This document shows positions 45,421 through 53,412 of a stretch of 64,000 bases of DNA, in pieces (positions within the stretch are counted from its first letter, which is position 1; each line of letters begins with the position of its first letter). The notes under the pieces are model-generated. The model made no database searches. It was not told where the DNA came from and was given only the letters and a program-made list of their open reading frames with translations. The translations under genes and the position numbers were made by a program. Source of the stretch: Legionella sp. PC997 (GTDB lineage: Bacteria > Pseudomonadota > Gammaproteobacteria > Legionellales > Legionellaceae); the NCBI RefSeq assembly GCF_014109825.1, contig NZ_CP059576.1, positions 1,321,001-1,385,000 on the forward strand, given 5' to 3'.

Positions 45421-46074
45421 TTATATTTTATCATTGGGGATATTGCGGGGAGGGACAGTCGTACTGACCTCAACTTCTTCTTTCTTACAGCGCATACCCA
45501 AACAAGCTCCAATGCAGCAAGAAAACGCGCCGACAAAAAAGAGAATGAAAAGAACCCAACCACTCCAAGCCAGATGTTTGGCTTGCACGGATACCCCCGG
45601 ATTATTGTTGTTCTTTTCTCCAGCCACAACCTTATCCCCAACTACGGAATTAGTAACCTCTACTGGTGCGAACGAGGGGCTTAGAGCATTTTCATAAGAG
45701 GATATATAATTTGCTGTAGGGCCAATCAGCAAGATACTCAATATTAAAGCGAGGCTCCAAGTGATAAAACCATAAAGCACTCCACCATGACAATAACAAT
45801 GATAAAATCGACCTACATATCCCGCTACAAATCCTGCAGCTCCCATTGCAGCAATTACCCCGATTAACAAACCAATAACCCCACCTATAGCGATTACTGC
45901 GGCTCCATTTGGAGAAGAGCTGTAAGCACTTAAGCCAATGGCCATGCCAAAAAGATTAAGTAAAAAACCAAGGCCAACTCCGACAAATGCGCCTGCTATA
46001 ATTCCGGTCCAATTAATATGAGTTACTGTAGTTCTACAGCAATCTGACGTTTTTATTAATGTTTCGTTGTGCAT
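45421..46074 (-). CDS. Four-helix membrane protein
   Basis: 217 residues. Four hydrophobic segments (INWTGIIAGAFVGVGLGFLL, a glycine-rich second one, FITWSLALILSILLI and WVLFILFFVGAFSCCIGACL) with a loop of about 60 residues. A CYCHGG and a CRKKEE-type tail hold Cys residues. Similar proteins occur in envelope-stress clusters. AAAAGGAAATTAAC precedes the ATG. Co-transcribed with the 25-residue gene upstream. Function unknown. Confidence 0.75.
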   Translation of the reverse strand: MHNETLIKTSDCCRTTVTHINWTGIIAGAFVGVGLGFLLNLFGMAIGLSAYSSSPNGAAVIAIGGVIGLLIGVIAAMGAAGFVAGYVGRFYHCYCHGGVLYGFITWSLALILSILLIGPTANYISSYENALSPSFAPVEVTNSVVGDKVVAGEKNNNNPGVSVQAKHLAWSGWVLFILFFVGAFSCCIGACLGMRCKKEEVEVSTTVPPRNIPNDKI

Positions 46075-46086
46075 GTTAATTTCCTT

Positions 46087-46164
46087 TTAAACATGAGAGA
46101 TAAGCCAAATCAATAAAAGAATACTCACCGGTATACCTAATAACCATCCAATAATATAACCCAT
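46087..46164 (-). CDS. 25-residue single-helix membrane protein
   Basis: Begins MGYIIGWLLGIPVSIL and is hydrophobic to its end. AAGGAGAAAACA precedes the ATG at 46164, and the next gene's ribosome site follows. Very short hydrophobic proteins with a GWLLG(I/V)P core are known in stress clusters of other gammaproteobacteria. Confidence 0.72.
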   Translation of the reverse strand: MGYIIGWLLGIPVSILLLIWLISHV

Positions 46165-46215
46165 TGTTTTCTCCTTATGGTTTAAATATGTCCTAATTCA
46201 ATTTTAGTTGAATTT

Positions 46216-46695
46216 TTATTTTTTTTCCTGGGACATACCCTCCTTTTTCCCAGATGAGGCGGTATGTTGAGGTGTATTTCGGGACTGACTATTTTTGGTT
46301 AAATTAGAATATGACGAAGAGGTCTTATTCTTTGAGTTGGAAGTGCTTTTAGTAGATGCTCTAGATGGGGCAGAACGAGATAGTTCTTTACCCATTGAAG
46401 AGGCATAAGATTGAGACTGTTTCATCATATCCTGGGTTTTTTCACGGGCTTCTTGAGAGATATTTTCCCACGAATGTTCCCAAATATTAAATAATTGGTG
46501 CATATAATCAAGACTTCGATGACTATTTTCTATAAAAATTTGCACACTTTTTTCTACCAAAACTTGTGGATTATTCATCTGAAAATCCTCAGGTTTTAAA
46601 TAAGAAAATTTTGGAAATGTTTCATTATTTAATTCAGCGATTTGTTGTAAAGGCTGATTCAGTTTATTAAATGTATTCAATTTGAATTGTTGCAT
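46216..46695 (-). CDS. Phasin family protein
   Basis: About 159 residues. The first 110 are amphipathic helices (LNTFNKLNQPLQQIAELNN, VLVEKSVQIFIENSHRSLDY), as in phasins that coat polyhydroxyalkanoate granules; the tail is Ser/Thr/Lys rich and disordered. ATG at 46695 follows AAGGAGCGTATC. No PHA synthase is in this window. Confidence 0.7.
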   Translation of the reverse strand: MQQFKLNTFNKLNQPLQQIAELNNETFPKFSYLKPEDFQMNNPQVLVEKSVQIFIENSHRSLDYMHQLFNIWEHSWENISQEAREKTQDMMKQSQSYASSMGKELSRSAPSRASTKSTSNSKNKTSSSYSNLTKNSQSRNTPQHTASSGKKEGMSQEKK

Positions 46696-46809
46696 GATAC
46701 GCTCCTTGTTGCATTGCACAATTTTATAATAGTTTATTATTTAGCAAAGTCAAAGAGAGGGTAACCCCTATATACCTAGGGGAAACAGTAGTAAAAGTAA
46801 CATTTCCTA

Positions 46810-46983
46810 TTATTTTTTATTTGCGAATTTTTTGCTTTCGATAAAGGATAAAATTACCTTCATTCCATAATCAACAAAGCTTAATTTATTTAAAGAAGCT
46901 GGGGCTTTGCTTTTTAGAATTTTAGAAAGGAGAAATTGAAACAGTCTAATTTTAAAATAATTTAATAAAAGTCGATATAACAT
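46810..46983 (-). CDS. Small basic protein, weak gene call
   Basis: About 57 residues from the ATG at 46983, hydrophobic at the start (LYRLLLNYFKIRLFQFLLSK) and basic. The longer frame from 47010 is unlikely because its first codons are the tail of a terminator hairpin at 47005-47022. No clear ribosome site. May not be a gene. Confidence 0.4.
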   Translation of the reverse strand: MLYRLLLNYFKIRLFQFLLSKILKSKAPASLNKLSFVDYGMKVILSFIESKKFANKK

Positions 46984-47004
46984 AGTTTTTCTCAAAAAAG
47001 CAAA

Positions 47005-47022
47005 GACCATCGCAAGATGGTC
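47005..47022 (-). terminator. Terminator after the YqjE-like gene
   Basis: GACCATC-TTGC-GATGGTC on the minus strand followed by TTTGCTTTTTTG. Confidence 0.8.
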
Positions 47023-47116
47023 TGTATAATACTTGTACTTTTAATATAGTATAGGATTTCCAATTCTTCAATCAAGTAATAAGGAGGAGTTAGATTGCTG
47101 AATAAAATACGGGTTA

Positions 47117-47512
47117 TTAGTTTTTATTTTCTAGGTTTTTATTAATTTTCTCGAGTTCCTCTTGCATGCTCTTATTTTGAAAAAAATAAGCTCGTGTTTT
47201 CTCAAAACTCATGTTTTTTATGTTAAAGGAAAGATATCGAATTAAACCTAGTATTAATCCTATGTTTAAAAATATAATAAGAAAAAAAGCAAGAATAGGG
47301 CGATTAAAAATTAAAAAAAAGGAATATCCTATTAATATTGTAATTGATAACCATACTGTTATTAATACAATAAAAAGCATAAATATGGTTAACAATAATG
47401 GAACAATAGATAATCTGGCGAGTTGTGCCTCCAGGGAGAGTAAAGAATAAGCTGTTTTGTAAACAGATATTTTTGCATTGATAAGTTCTTTCAACTGTTT
47501 TAAAAATTCCAT
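47117..47512 (-). CDS. YqjE/holin-like two-helix membrane protein
   Basis: 131 residues with two long hydrophobic helices (about 33-60 and 68-95) and a charged tail, as in YqjE/PF07332 proteins, which often neighbour DUF883 (YqjD) proteins. Terminated by the hairpin at 47005. Function unknown. Confidence 0.72.
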   Translation of the reverse strand: MEFLKQLKELINAKISVYKTAYSLLSLEAQLARLSIVPLLLTIFMLFIVLITVWLSITILIGYSFFLIFNRPILAFFLIIFLNIGLILGLIRYLSFNIKNMSFEKTRAYFFQNKSMQEELEKINKNLENKN

Positions 47513-47639
47513 TTCACGCTCGTTGTAACTGTCTTAAATTATTTAAACATAGTCCACTGATTGTATTAATAAAAGCTAAAATTAAAAGTTTAAGGATTAT
47601 CAGGATAGTTCTAGGAGTTTCCCTTTTTTTATCTAATAT

Positions 47640-48433
47640 TTAAAATAACCTTGTCATCCCAGCGCCTATAAAATGTTCAAATCCTAAAAGCTTTCCTTTA
47701 ATATGCTGATAAAACTCTATATCGAAGGTGGTTTTAGAATTAAAAAGATAAATTAATCCTGCTCCTCCAATTAACCCAAAGGATTGTTTTGAACTTGTTT
47801 TAGTTTGCCCAAATAATTCTAAATACGCATTAATTTTTTCTTTAAACGTATAACTAATTAGAAAATCAGGATTAAAACTTTCATAGTGTTGTCCACCTGA
47901 ACTTTCAGGATCACTGAATTCACTAATACCCATCTGAACTTGCCAGGATAATTGATCATTTATTTCATGATACAGGATTCCATTAAAGGTACCTTCTAAA
48001 TGCGGGCTACCAAAATTTTCATTTCCACTCGGTGGGGAGATTAGTCCTTCCCCTGTAATTACCCAATTTTTATTATAATAAACCCGATATTTTATCCCAA
48101 ACCATGTAGGTGAAGTTCCTGAGAAAGGATAAATTGTCTGGTGGATATAATTCGTGGATTGATAACCCATTCAGATTCTTTTGACAAACCCATTCGAACA
48201 CCTAATTCAGGAAAATTCACTTGGGTTCCTTCTCCAATTATTTGCTGGTTTTGAAAACCGCCTTCTACCAGTAATTTTTTTGCAGGGACGGTACAGGCGC
48301 TATCTGAAAAGGAAGGTCTATTAATTAAGCTAAGTAACATGCTTTTACCACGACACGGATCATCCTCGGCGAAAAGAGAAAACGAATAGAGAAGGAGCAT
48401 AGTGCCCAATTTAAGATTTAATCCTTTATTCAT
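47640..48433 (-). pseudogene. Outer-membrane transporter-like protein, frameshifted
   Basis: The first part (48433 downward) has a signal peptide (LKLGTMLLLYSFSLFAEDD) and ends its good frame near SKESEWVINPR. The second part, in another frame from about 48150, continues NYIHQTIYPFSGTSPTWFG then IKYRVYYNKNWVITGEGL to a barrel C-terminus (IGAGMTRLF). Together they form a PF13557-like barrel of about 260 residues. One indel near 48140-48160 explains the break; whether real or an error cannot be told. Confidence 0.7.
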
Positions 48434-48702
48434 AAGGTGAGCCGTTTAAAATAATATAATTTAATACCATACGAGTGTTAAATTTAAAATTAGGGTAAGC
48501 AAGAAAATATTGCGAGGTCTACAGTTAATACATCTAAATGTTCTACCATTGAGTAAGCTAGAACAATCTGCTTACCAGGTTGATTCAAACATATCCATTA
48601 AAGGTGAAACTTTGCAAATTGGGAACCATTTTCGAGAGCGAAGTGGTTCCAGTTAAGCGAAAGCAATATAGAGTTTAAAGATGGTGATGAAACAAATTTT
48701 TA

Positions 48703-49563
48703 CTAGCCATTTACTATGACCCCTCCATTGGGGTGCAATATTTGTCCTGTCATATAAGAGGAATCTTCAGAGGCAAGGTATAAATATGCAGGAGCAATTT
48801 CATAAGGATGAGCAGCGCGTTTCATAGGCACTTGTTCTCCAAAATGACTCACTTCATCTGCTTCAAAACTAGAAGGAATTAACGGGGTCCATACAGGACC
48901 TGGTGCTACCCCATTTACTCGGATTCCTTTTTTAACTAAATTTTGCGAAAGAGACCGTGTAAATGCTACTAATGCTCCTTTCGTTGAAGCATAATCTATT
49001 AAGTGATCGTTTCCTTTATAAGCTGTCACCGAGGTGGTATTTATAATTCCAGAGCCCTTCTTTAAGTGAGGTAATAAAACTTTGGTCATATAAAAACAAG
49101 AAAAAAAGTTAGTTTTAAAAGTTCGTTCCATTTGTTCACAGCTAATTTCTTCTACACTATCTTGAGGATATTGGACCGCAATATTATTGATAAGAATATC
49201 AATCGTTCCACATTCTTTTATGCATAGTTTACCTAGTTCTTCGCAAGTGGAATATTCCTGTAAATCGCCATGATTTAACCAACATTTTTGTCCTATTTCT
49301 TCTATATTTTTTTTAGTCTGCTTCGCATCCTCATGTTCATCCAAATAATGAATAAAAATATCAGCTCCTTCTTGTGCAAATAAGCAGGCTACAGCCTTAC
49401 CAATGCCACTATCTCCTCCTGTAATTAAAACTTTTTTTCCCTTTAGTTTATTACTTCCCTGATAGTTTGGAATGAGATAAATGGGGTCGGGATGCATTTT
49501 TTTTTCTACTCCCGGTTGCTTATTTTGATGTTGAGGGGGTCTTTGAAGCTTATTTTTGTTCAT
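48703..49563 (-). CDS. SDR oxidoreductase (YhdF/glucose-dehydrogenase type)
   Basis: 286 residues. The NAD(P) motif KVLITGGDSGIGKAVA and the active site with YASTKGA (Tyr-x-x-x-Lys) plus a catalytic Ser in NTTSVTAYKG are intact. The N-terminal proline/glutamine-rich leader (KLQRPPQHQNKQPGVEKKM) and the PNYQG segment are typical of the stress-associated YhdF/YdaD branch. Substrate unknown. Confidence 0.92.
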   Translation of the reverse strand: MNKNKLQRPPQHQNKQPGVEKKMHPDPIYLIPNYQGSNKLKGKKVLITGGDSGIGKAVACLFAQEGADIFIHYLDEHEDAKQTKKNIEEIGQKCWLNHGDLQEYSTCEELGKLCIKECGTIDILINNIAVQYPQDSVEEISCEQMERTFKTNFFSCFYMTKVLLPHLKKGSGIINTTSVTAYKGNDHLIDYASTKGALVAFTRSLSQNLVKKGIRVNGVAPGPVWTPLIPSSFEADEVSHFGEQVPMKRAAHPYEIAPAYLYLASEDSSYMTGQILHPNGGVIVNG

Positions 49564-49659
49564 AATAAAATCCCTTTATATTTAACTTTATTAAGTCATT
49601 TAGAATTCATTTCTTAAGCAAATATAAGAAAAATTATTTCTATTGATAAAGATTAAGAT

Positions 49660-49878
49660 TTATTTGGTCAATTTTGCCCAAATATATCCAATGCCTGCTG
49701 CAATTAAAACAGAGGTCATTGGTTTCTCCTTTATTTTCCAGGAGAGGTCATTAATGTGTTGTTCTAAAGATTGTTCCAATTCGCAAACTTTATTGAGACC
49801 TTCTTCTAATATTTGACAAGAAGCTTCTTCTAAATGGTCTTTTGCTGTAAATGATTTGTGTTGTTTGTAATCGTCCAT
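49660..49878 (-). CDS. DUF883 (ElaB/YqjD-like) membrane-anchored protein
   Basis: 72 residues: an amphipathic helix then KEKPMTSVLIAAGIGYIWAKL, the C-terminal membrane anchor typical of ElaB/YqjD proteins, which bind ribosomes in stationary phase in E. coli. AAAGGAGATAAATT precedes the ATG. Confidence 0.82.
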   Translation of the reverse strand: MDDYKQHKSFTAKDHLEEASCQILEEGLNKVCELEQSLEQHINDLSWKIKEKPMTSVLIAAGIGYIWAKLTK

Positions 49879-50036
49879 AATTTATCTCCTTTAGCTAATA
49901 TTCTCTAAATATAGTCGATTATTTAAATTTGATCTTATAAAAACCCTAATTAATACTAGGCATTTTCCTTAAATTGACTGGTAGTTTGAATTCAGCAACT
50001 ATGGTAAAAGCTGTATATAACTATAAGGAACATAAA

Positions 50037-50252
50037 ATGAACAATCAAATGGATAAAGATAAATTAAAACAACACCATACACTTGCAGCAGAACATCATA
50101 AAAAAGCTTCTGAACATCACAATGAAGCTGCGAAATACCATCAATCTGGAGATCATGAACAAGGCCATCACCATGCACATTTAGCTCGGGGTCACCATGA
50201 ACATGCTCAGCATCATTCATCCGAAGCTGCAAAGCATTCAGTGGGTAAATAA
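50037..50252 (+). CDS. His-rich small protein
   Basis: 71 residues. Repeats of the type HHxxAxxHH (LAAEHHKKASEHHNEAAKYH, HHHAHLARGHHEHAQHH) give about 20 His residues. AAGGAACATAAA precedes the ATG at 50037; the frame from 49974 lacks a site. It should bind divalent metals such as Ni, Cu or Zn; soluble. Similar proteins occur in Legionella. Role inferred only. Confidence 0.75.
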   Translation: MNNQMDKDKLKQHHTLAAEHHKKASEHHNEAAKYHQSGDHEQGHHHAHLARGHHEHAQHHSSEAAKHSVGK

Positions 50253-50318
50253 GTACCTCTTTAACCGAACAAATTCTTTTTAATTAAGTACTTACACTCT
50301 TCATATTAGGAGAACATT

Positions 50319-50519
50319 GTGAATAAAGATATTTTTCAAGGAAAATGGGAAGAAATAAAGGGAAAAATGAAACAAACTTGGGGTAAATTAACTGATGATG
50401 ACTTTAAAGAAATTGAAGGGGCTCATCAGGAAATTTACGGAAAATTACAAAAACATTATGGTTACTCAAAAGATGAGGCCAATAAAGCGGTAAAAGATTT
50501 CCAAGACCAATTTAAATAA
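50319..50519 (+). CDS. CsbD-like stress response protein
   Basis: 66 residues: IFQGKWEEIKGKMKQTWGKL and DDDFKEIEGAHQEIYGKLQ match the CsbD family (sigma-B-controlled in Bacillus, YjbJ in E. coli). GTG start after TAGGAGAACATT. Ten bases before the next gene, so co-transcribed. Confidence 0.93.
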   Translation: MNKDIFQGKWEEIKGKMKQTWGKLTDDDFKEIEGAHQEIYGKLQKHYGYSKDEANKAVKDFQDQFK

Positions 50520-50528
50520 GGGATTAAC

Positions 50529-50759
50529 ATGAAAAAATTAATTTTAGCTATTCTTATTTTATCATCCAATGTAGGTTTTTCTGCCACCGATATGAACACA
50601 AAGTGGATCTGTACTACTAATGCGAGCAGCAGCGATGTAGCAGCAGATAAGGCAGCCGATGATCAAATGGCGAATAAACAGGGTTCTGCAGCAGATTCGT
50701 TTGCTTTTGCAGCAAAAAACTGTAGAGATTGCACTAAAATCACCTGTGAACAACAATAA
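50529..50759 (+). CDS. Small secreted protein
   Basis: 76 residues with a signal peptide (KKLILAILILSSNVGFSATD). The mature part has Cys at WICTT and at NCRDCTKITC, suggesting disulfides. It follows csbD closely. Not recognised. Confidence 0.7.
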   Translation: MKKLILAILILSSNVGFSATDMNTKWICTTNASSSDVAADKAADDQMANKQGSAADSFAFAAKNCRDCTKITCEQQ

Positions 50760-50765
50760 CTAAAA

Positions 50766-50800
50766 GGTAGACTATGATTTTTTTAAAATTTTAGTCTACC
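50766..50800 (+). terminator. Hairpin after the csbD operon
   Basis: GGTAGACTA and TAGTCTACC around an AT-rich 17-base loop. Confidence 0.6.
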
Positions 50801-51350
50801 CATTTAGGTTTTAAAAGAAGAATTTTATTTTATCCATTGGAAATTGAAATTCTCGATATTAGATTCGTTAGTCATGAAATAGGGTGGGGTACAAATCAAG
50901 CAAATAAAATTTAGCAGATTTTGTCGAGCTCACCCGTTACTGCCGTTAACTTGAGTCATTCGAGTTACATTTTTGAAGATTCTTAATAATCTCTTAATAA
51001 AATCCAAATATAATTTCGCCTGAATATTAATTATTCATCCCATTATACCCGTGTTAAGGATGAATGGAGGACAGGTAAACTTAGTTATTCTTAATCAATA
51101 AACTATGAACAATAAGCATTAGTTTTGTTGAGGAAGATATTTAAGTTAATCAGTCCACAGATATTATCCAGTGTCTTTATGTATTGTTAAGTATTCAATT
51201 TTAATTACCCATGCTCCGCATAAGGTTAGACTGTTTTTAATTTATAAATCCTCCCCGAATTACTCTTAGCTTACTTATTCGCATGAACATTTTGAACCTG
51301 TGATTCGGGTTATTTCTAATAAAAGAATAGAAAATACAGAGGTATTTAGA
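50801..51350. other. Intergenic region before the Fic gene
   Basis: No gene seen in this 550-base region apart from the PmrA-type box and a -10 (TATAAT at 51009). Confidence 0.5.
50982..51001 (+). promoter_or_regulatory. PmrA-type box upstream of the Fic gene
   Basis: CTTAATAAT-CT-CTTAATAAA matches the PmrA consensus cTTAATatT-N2-cTTAATatT, the response-regulator site in front of many Dot/Icm effector genes. TATAAT follows at 51009. The transcript would carry a long leader of about 330 bases before the ATG at 51351. Confidence 0.6.
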
Positions 51351-52667
51351 ATGAAAAAATCTTTTTTCTCAGAACCTAATCAAGAAAAAAATAAAACGCA
51401 TCATTTCTTACAACACTTTCCATGTTTCGAACTTTGGCGTTTTTTTGTTGAGCGCTCGAGATATGATGACAGACAATTTGCTTATGATTTGCTTATCAAG
51501 TCCCTCGAAGATATAAAAATTAATTTTCATGGAGCTTACAGAATCCTCAACCGAGAGGAAATTATGGAATATTTAGATACGGTTAAACTAAATGAACTAT
51601 ACCAGCTGGCAACTAGAGGATTCTCATTATTTAATTTAAGTTTACTGAATGTAATTATTCATTTTTTCAAGTTTGAGGAACAAGACCAACAATTACTTAA
51701 AGATTATATCGAAATGCGTAGAGCATGGACTGGTTTTGAACAATCCGAGCCGGGTTATTTGCTTGGTATGGCACATGGTTTTGCCTTTATTTTAAAAAAA
51801 TTACATGAGCCTGATGCTTTTGATATAGAATTTATAAAGTCGCTTCATGCTACATGTACAGCGGGTGTCAAGAATCTATTTCTAATGGAAAGAGAAGGTG
51901 AATTCAGGAAAAGTTCGTTAGTTGGATGGACATTGAACTCGCAACAAAATACCTATGAAGGCATTTTTGAAATCCTACTCTACATGCAAACACCTGAGTG
52001 TAAAGGACTCTCGTTTATTGATAAGAGTGGTAAAGTTCTTGCTAGTACAAGGGATAAGAATTTTGATTCTAAAGAAAAAGCAGTATTAATTTGGAATATG
52101 CTCACGCAAGATCAGCCGATAAGCATCCGTTGCTTGGAAATGGATGAAAAAATTGTTGATGTGGAACGATACCTTAATGAAGTTTGCTATTCACATTTAA
52201 TGACTTATAGGAAAGAGATTGGGGAGGCAAATTCAAAATATGAAAAATTAACCGCCATATTTAAATTTATAAAGTACACGGTTTTACATCACCCATTTTC
52301 TGATGGTGTTGGTCGTACATTTTCAATGCTTTTAACATTTTATTTATTGATGCTTAACAATTTATTACCGGTCATATTAAAAAATTCAAATAATATTCCA
52401 GGCTGGTCGGTTAAAGAGATGGTTGAAGAATATTTATCGCTTGAAAAGGAAATGAAAGAAGTTTTACGAAATCCCAGTTATCTTTCAAGTGATATTTTTG
52501 CACCCAATAACATCGATACAGTTGCTTACCTAAAACAACTTCCTGAGACTCCTCGAAGTCAATTTTATGAGGCAGTTGAAATTATGCAAAATGCGATACA
52601 ACTATATAACTTAGAAAACCAATACAATACCCATACCTCTTCCCCTAGCGCGGGTATCAAATTGTAG
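51351..52667 (+). CDS. Fic-domain protein with altered active motif, probable effector
   Basis: 438 residues. The Fic signature appears as HHPFSDGVGRTFS (H314), where the canonical HxFx(D/E)GNGRxxR has Asn in place of Val and a final Arg. The preceding helix (KLTAIFKFIKYTVL) and FSMLLTFYLLML fit the Fic fold. Intact enzymes transfer AMP or other groups onto protein hydroxyls; here the changed Asn and Arg could alter or remove activity. The ATG at 51351 follows AGAGG; the earlier GTG at 51300 is less likely. A PmrA-type box lies upstream, supporting an effector role. Confidence 0.75.
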   Translation: MKKSFFSEPNQEKNKTHHFLQHFPCFELWRFFVERSRYDDRQFAYDLLIKSLEDIKINFHGAYRILNREEIMEYLDTVKLNELYQLATRGFSLFNLSLLNVIIHFFKFEEQDQQLLKDYIEMRRAWTGFEQSEPGYLLGMAHGFAFILKKLHEPDAFDIEFIKSLHATCTAGVKNLFLMEREGEFRKSSLVGWTLNSQQNTYEGIFEILLYMQTPECKGLSFIDKSGKVLASTRDKNFDSKEKAVLIWNMLTQDQPISIRCLEMDEKIVDVERYLNEVCYSHLMTYRKEIGEANSKYEKLTAIFKFIKYTVLHHPFSDGVGRTFSMLLTFYLLMLNNLLPVILKNSNNIPGWSVKEMVEEYLSLEKEMKEVLRNPSYLSSDIFAPNNIDTVAYLKQLPETPRSQFYEAVEIMQNAIQLYNLENQYNTHTSSPSAGIKL

Positions 52668-52702
52668 GAAGGTTATAACGAAAGATAAGTAGGTATTCTG
52701 AT

Positions 52703-52730
52703 AAGATAGCCACCGCTTAGTGGCTATCTT
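52703..52730. terminator. Bidirectional terminator
   Basis: AAGATAGCCAC-CGCTTA-GTGGCTATCTT between the converging Fic and DUF883 genes. Confidence 0.82.
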
Positions 52731-52740
52731 AGATAAAGGA

Positions 52741-53010
52741 TTATTTTTTTAAGAGTCTAGAAATTAGAAATCCGATTCCACCCGCAATAAGCAAAGAGGT
52801 TAGGGGATTTTCTTTTACTTTTTGCAGTAATTCGTCTGCATACTCTTCTACATATTCTTCCATGTTATTAAATTGTTTCTTACTCTCTTCATACATATCT
52901 GACATTGAGTCTTTCATTTGTTCAGTTATTGATTCAGCCTTTTCTTGAGCGTTAGCGCTGAATTCATTCACTTTATTTTTCATTTCACTAGTCCTTTTGT
53001 TCATATCCAT
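52741..53010 (-). CDS. DUF883 (ElaB/YqjD-like) membrane-anchored protein
   Basis: 89 residues: a long charged helix followed by KENPLTSLLIAGGIGFLISR, the anchor. Second paralogue next to 49660. TGGAGAATAAAC precedes the ATG. Confidence 0.85.
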   Translation of the reverse strand: MDMNKRTSEMKNKVNEFSANAQEKAESITEQMKDSMSDMYEESKKQFNNMEEYVEEYADELLQKVKENPLTSLLIAGGIGFLISRLLKK

Positions 53011-53195
53011 GTTTATTCTCCAATCATTTTAAATATTGCATTGCACTATATAAAGACTAGCCTGCTATATTTCTTTGTCAACTGATATAAGGAAAACCCT
53101 TTAATATTGAGACATACCAAAAGAGGCGAACTTTAGAACTATAATATAAATGTATTGTTTTAATAGTGAGCTTAACTGACGAAAAGGAGGTTGCT

Positions 53196-53354
53196 ATGAG
53201 TAAAGGAGATAAATCAAGTTATACCGACAAGCAAAAACGTCAAGCTGAGCATATTGAAGACTCTTATGAGAAAAAAGGAGTTTCTAAAAAAGAAGCTGAA
53301 GAGCGAGCTTGGCGTACGGTAAATAAACAAGATGGGGGAGGTAAGAAAAAATAA
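53196..53354 (+). CDS. Plasmid-stabilization-like small stress protein
   Basis: 52 residues: KGDKSSYTDKQKRQAEHIED, YEKKGVSKKEAEERAW and a Gly/Lys tail match a widespread small family found beside stress genes. Start ATG at 53196 after AAAAGGAGG; the upstream frame from 53166 is not supported. ACTATAATATAAA upstream serves as a -10. Confidence 0.85.
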   Translation: MSKGDKSSYTDKQKRQAEHIEDSYEKKGVSKKEAEERAWRTVNKQDGGGKKK

Positions 53355-53358
53355 GCCC

Positions 53359-53394
53359 CGAATGAGGTTTTAAATTATTTTAAGACCTCATTCG
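53359..53394. terminator. Bidirectional terminator between small gene and ligD
   Basis: CGAATGAGGT and ACCTCATTCG around an AT-rich loop. Confidence 0.75.
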
Positions 53395-53412
53395 AATTTC
53401 TAGATTTAGGAA

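Noticed and set aside
46984..47010. Longer start for the small basic protein
   Set aside because: Its codons are the tail of the terminator at 47005-47022.
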